DNA of 64,000 nucleotides from Mesorhizobium sp. J8 (GTDB taxonomy: Bacteria > Pseudomonadota > Alphaproteobacteria > Rhizobiales > Rhizobiaceae): contig NZ_AP024109.1 of the NCBI RefSeq assembly GCF_016591715.1, positions 5,084,001 through 5,148,000 of the forward strand. The letters are read 5' to 3'. The notes beneath the pieces were generated by a model. It saw only the letters and a list, made by a program, of their open reading frames with translations. It was not told the origin of the DNA and did not search any database. Each line of letters opens with the position of its first letter. Position 1 is the first letter of the stretch. Of this stretch, positions 62,918 through 64,000 are shown one piece after another. Both the position numbers and the translations under genes were made by a program.

Positions 62918-63367
62918 TAGAAAATGCTAATACGCGATCATTGACCAAACGTTTACGGAAAAGGCTTGCGCCCACTGTGTCACTTCGGACCAAGATCCTG
63001 GCATCGGCCTGCCAAAGGCAGGATAGCCGGGTTGAAATCCGGCAGCTCGTCGGGCTTGAGGCAGTTGTTGGAGCCTCGCCCGGCGAGTTTCAGCGAAACC
63101 GGTGGAATGTAACAACCGTGATATTCATGCAGCCTTGCTAATGTAACCTCCGCATCGGCCGACTCCCAACCCCGGGTCCGCAAGGCCCGGCAGTCCAACC
63201 CAACGCACCCCAACAGAGCGCGGAACTGTCGGTCCACTTATGAACAAAGCGCGCGTACCCCTTGGGCTGCCCGGCGTCACCGCATGGTTTGTGGATTGCA
63301 GGTTCCGACTCGTCGCGGCCAGAGTGGAGGCACATTGCCGAGGGGCGACCAGTCGCAGGAGGTCGCT
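62918..63367. other. Intergenic stretch, no feature recognised
   Basis: About 450 bp. Overlapping frames on both strands have no start signals or recognisable domains. Confidence 0.4.
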
Positions 63368-63502
63368 ATGGTTCAGCGCAATAAGGCAAAGCAGCTTTCA
63401 GGGTTGGAGGTACAGCGCTTCATGGAAGCTGCAGAGGCATACATGCGCTATCGTCCGCCCACTGATGTCGACGCAATGCCAACATTACCGCGCTACGGGT
63501 GA
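63368..63502 (+). CDS. Small hypothetical protein
   Basis: 44 residues, MVQRNKAKQLSGLEVQRFMEA then YMRYRPPTDVDAMPTLPRYG. A strong AGGAGGT lies 5 nt before ATG 63368, which is the main support. No known family. Confidence 0.5.
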   Translation: MVQRNKAKQLSGLEVQRFMEAAEAYMRYRPPTDVDAMPTLPRYG

Positions 63503-63703
63503 TCTGCATAAAGCGCTGCCAAAGGCGGTGAAGGAAATCACCGGGATGGATGCAGAGTTCATCCGCTGGTTTGGGGCGGGATCTCGGTAGGCTGGATAGC
63601 CCGGCCTTTCCCTCAATCAGGGTGACACAGGATTTCGGCGGGGCCGGGCTACCCAGCAAGGCGAACCTCACCCGCGCATGTTTACTCTAGTGGGCCGCAA
63701 TGA

Positions 63704-63742
63704 AAAGCCCGCCGCGGCTAATGAGCGTACGCGACGGGCTTT
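63704..63742. terminator. Stem-loop between convergent small genes
   Basis: AAAGCCCG (63704-63711) and CGGGCTTT (63735-63742) form an 8-bp stem with a 23-nt loop; ends in TTTCC on the plus strand and TTTTCA on the minus strand, consistent with bidirectional termination. Confidence 0.7.
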
Positions 63743-63835
63743 CCGGAGAGTACACGGCTACATCCTGCCACCACGGTATCGACCGACAATCGCCAGAATA
63801 CGTTGTGGCTGAATTTGTTCCAATTCGAAACAAAA

Positions 63836-64000
63836 TCAGCGTTTAGCGTGCCATTGGAGTGGCTTTGGCTCCTTGGCTTCCCGAATGGTCTTGGCGGCCT
63901 CTTCTATGGTGATACCGCACTTGCGAGCATAGTAGGCAGCCTCCGCTGCAAGCGCCTCTTCAATCGGCTCTTCAATGACGCGCTTGGCCTTGTGTTTTGC
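63836..64000 (-). CDS. DUF3606-like small protein, 5' end outside window
   Basis: The visible C-terminal part reads AKRVIEEPIEEALAAEAAYYAR, then KCGITIEEAAKTIREAKEPK, with stop TGA at 63836-63838. The segment YYARKCGITIEEA parallels YFARKHGISREQA of the DUF3606 protein at 48775. The gene enters from the right edge, so length and start are unknown. A terminator at 63704 lies downstream of it. Confidence 0.6.
   Translation of the reverse strand, partial: AKHKAKRVIEEPIEEALAAEAAYYARKCGITIEEAAKTIREAKEPKPLQWHAKR

Noticed and set aside
1..64000. tRNA, rRNA, riboswitch or att sites
   Set aside because: No clover-leaf, conserved rRNA segment, riboswitch core or integrase-linked repeat was recognised by eye; a tRNAscan/Infernal run would be decisive.

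Overview
The window is high-GC DNA from an alphaproteobacterium, most likely a rhizobial member of the Hyphomicrobiales (Mesorhizobium/Bradyrhizobium-like). It reads as the backbone and cargo of an integrative and conjugative element (ICE) or large conjugative replicon. The evidence is a TraG/TrbB/relaxase/TraF/DUF736/DUF2840/RepA-like/AlpA-like gene set, ParB-like and ArdC genes, an FseA-like split regulator, and alphaproteobacterial LexA boxes (GTTC-N7-GTTC). No integrase, att site, tRNA, rRNA or CRISPR array was seen.

Layout. (1) 1-916: start of trbB. (2) 917-16.5 kb: metabolic and signalling cargo lying between trbB and its usual upstream partners copG and traG. It holds an Ehu-like amino-acid ABC transporter whose binding protein lies 12 kb from its permeases and ATPase, a LuxR/LuxI pair with an atypical response regulator, an Xre regulator, a threonine-synthase-like enzyme, a cysteine-synthase-like PLP enzyme, a PduX-like GHMP kinase, an AceE-type transketolase, an Lrp regulator and a LigD. 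(3) 16.5-27.4 kb: conjugation genes copG, traG, relaxase, lytic transglycosylase, traF, RepA-like and AlpA-like. They are interrupted by a hipBA module with four phased operators and by a traG-copG deletion scar. (4) 27.7-35.8 kb: an imperfect direct duplication of DUF736 plus its upstream DNA, flanking a LuxR regulator, cupin, methyltransferase, an FseA-like frameshifted activator and stress/unknown genes. (5) 35.9-43.0 kb: a 1512-residue STAND NTPase with a Cap4-like nuclease end (probable Avs-type phage defence), divergent from a DUF4238/SEC-C gene split by an in-frame TGA. (6) 43.2-54.2 kb: a DNA-damage island with imuA-imuB-dnaE2, DUF3606, ligD, exonuclease III, two divergent SRAP genes and dinB, with two perfect LexA boxes. 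(7) 54.3-64 kb: ArdC, ParB-like, Toprim protein, small unknown genes and decaying pseudogenes.

How it may work together. Conjugation, replication and partition genes form the mobile backbone. FseA-like and LuxR/LuxI-type genes could gate excision or transfer. The AHL pair sits inside an amino-acid kinase/PLP/transketolase/transporter cluster that may make or use an uncharacterised amino-acid derivative. The mutasome/repair block and the Avs-like protein look like host-fitness cargo. Functions are inferred from protein motifs read by eye; no database search was run.
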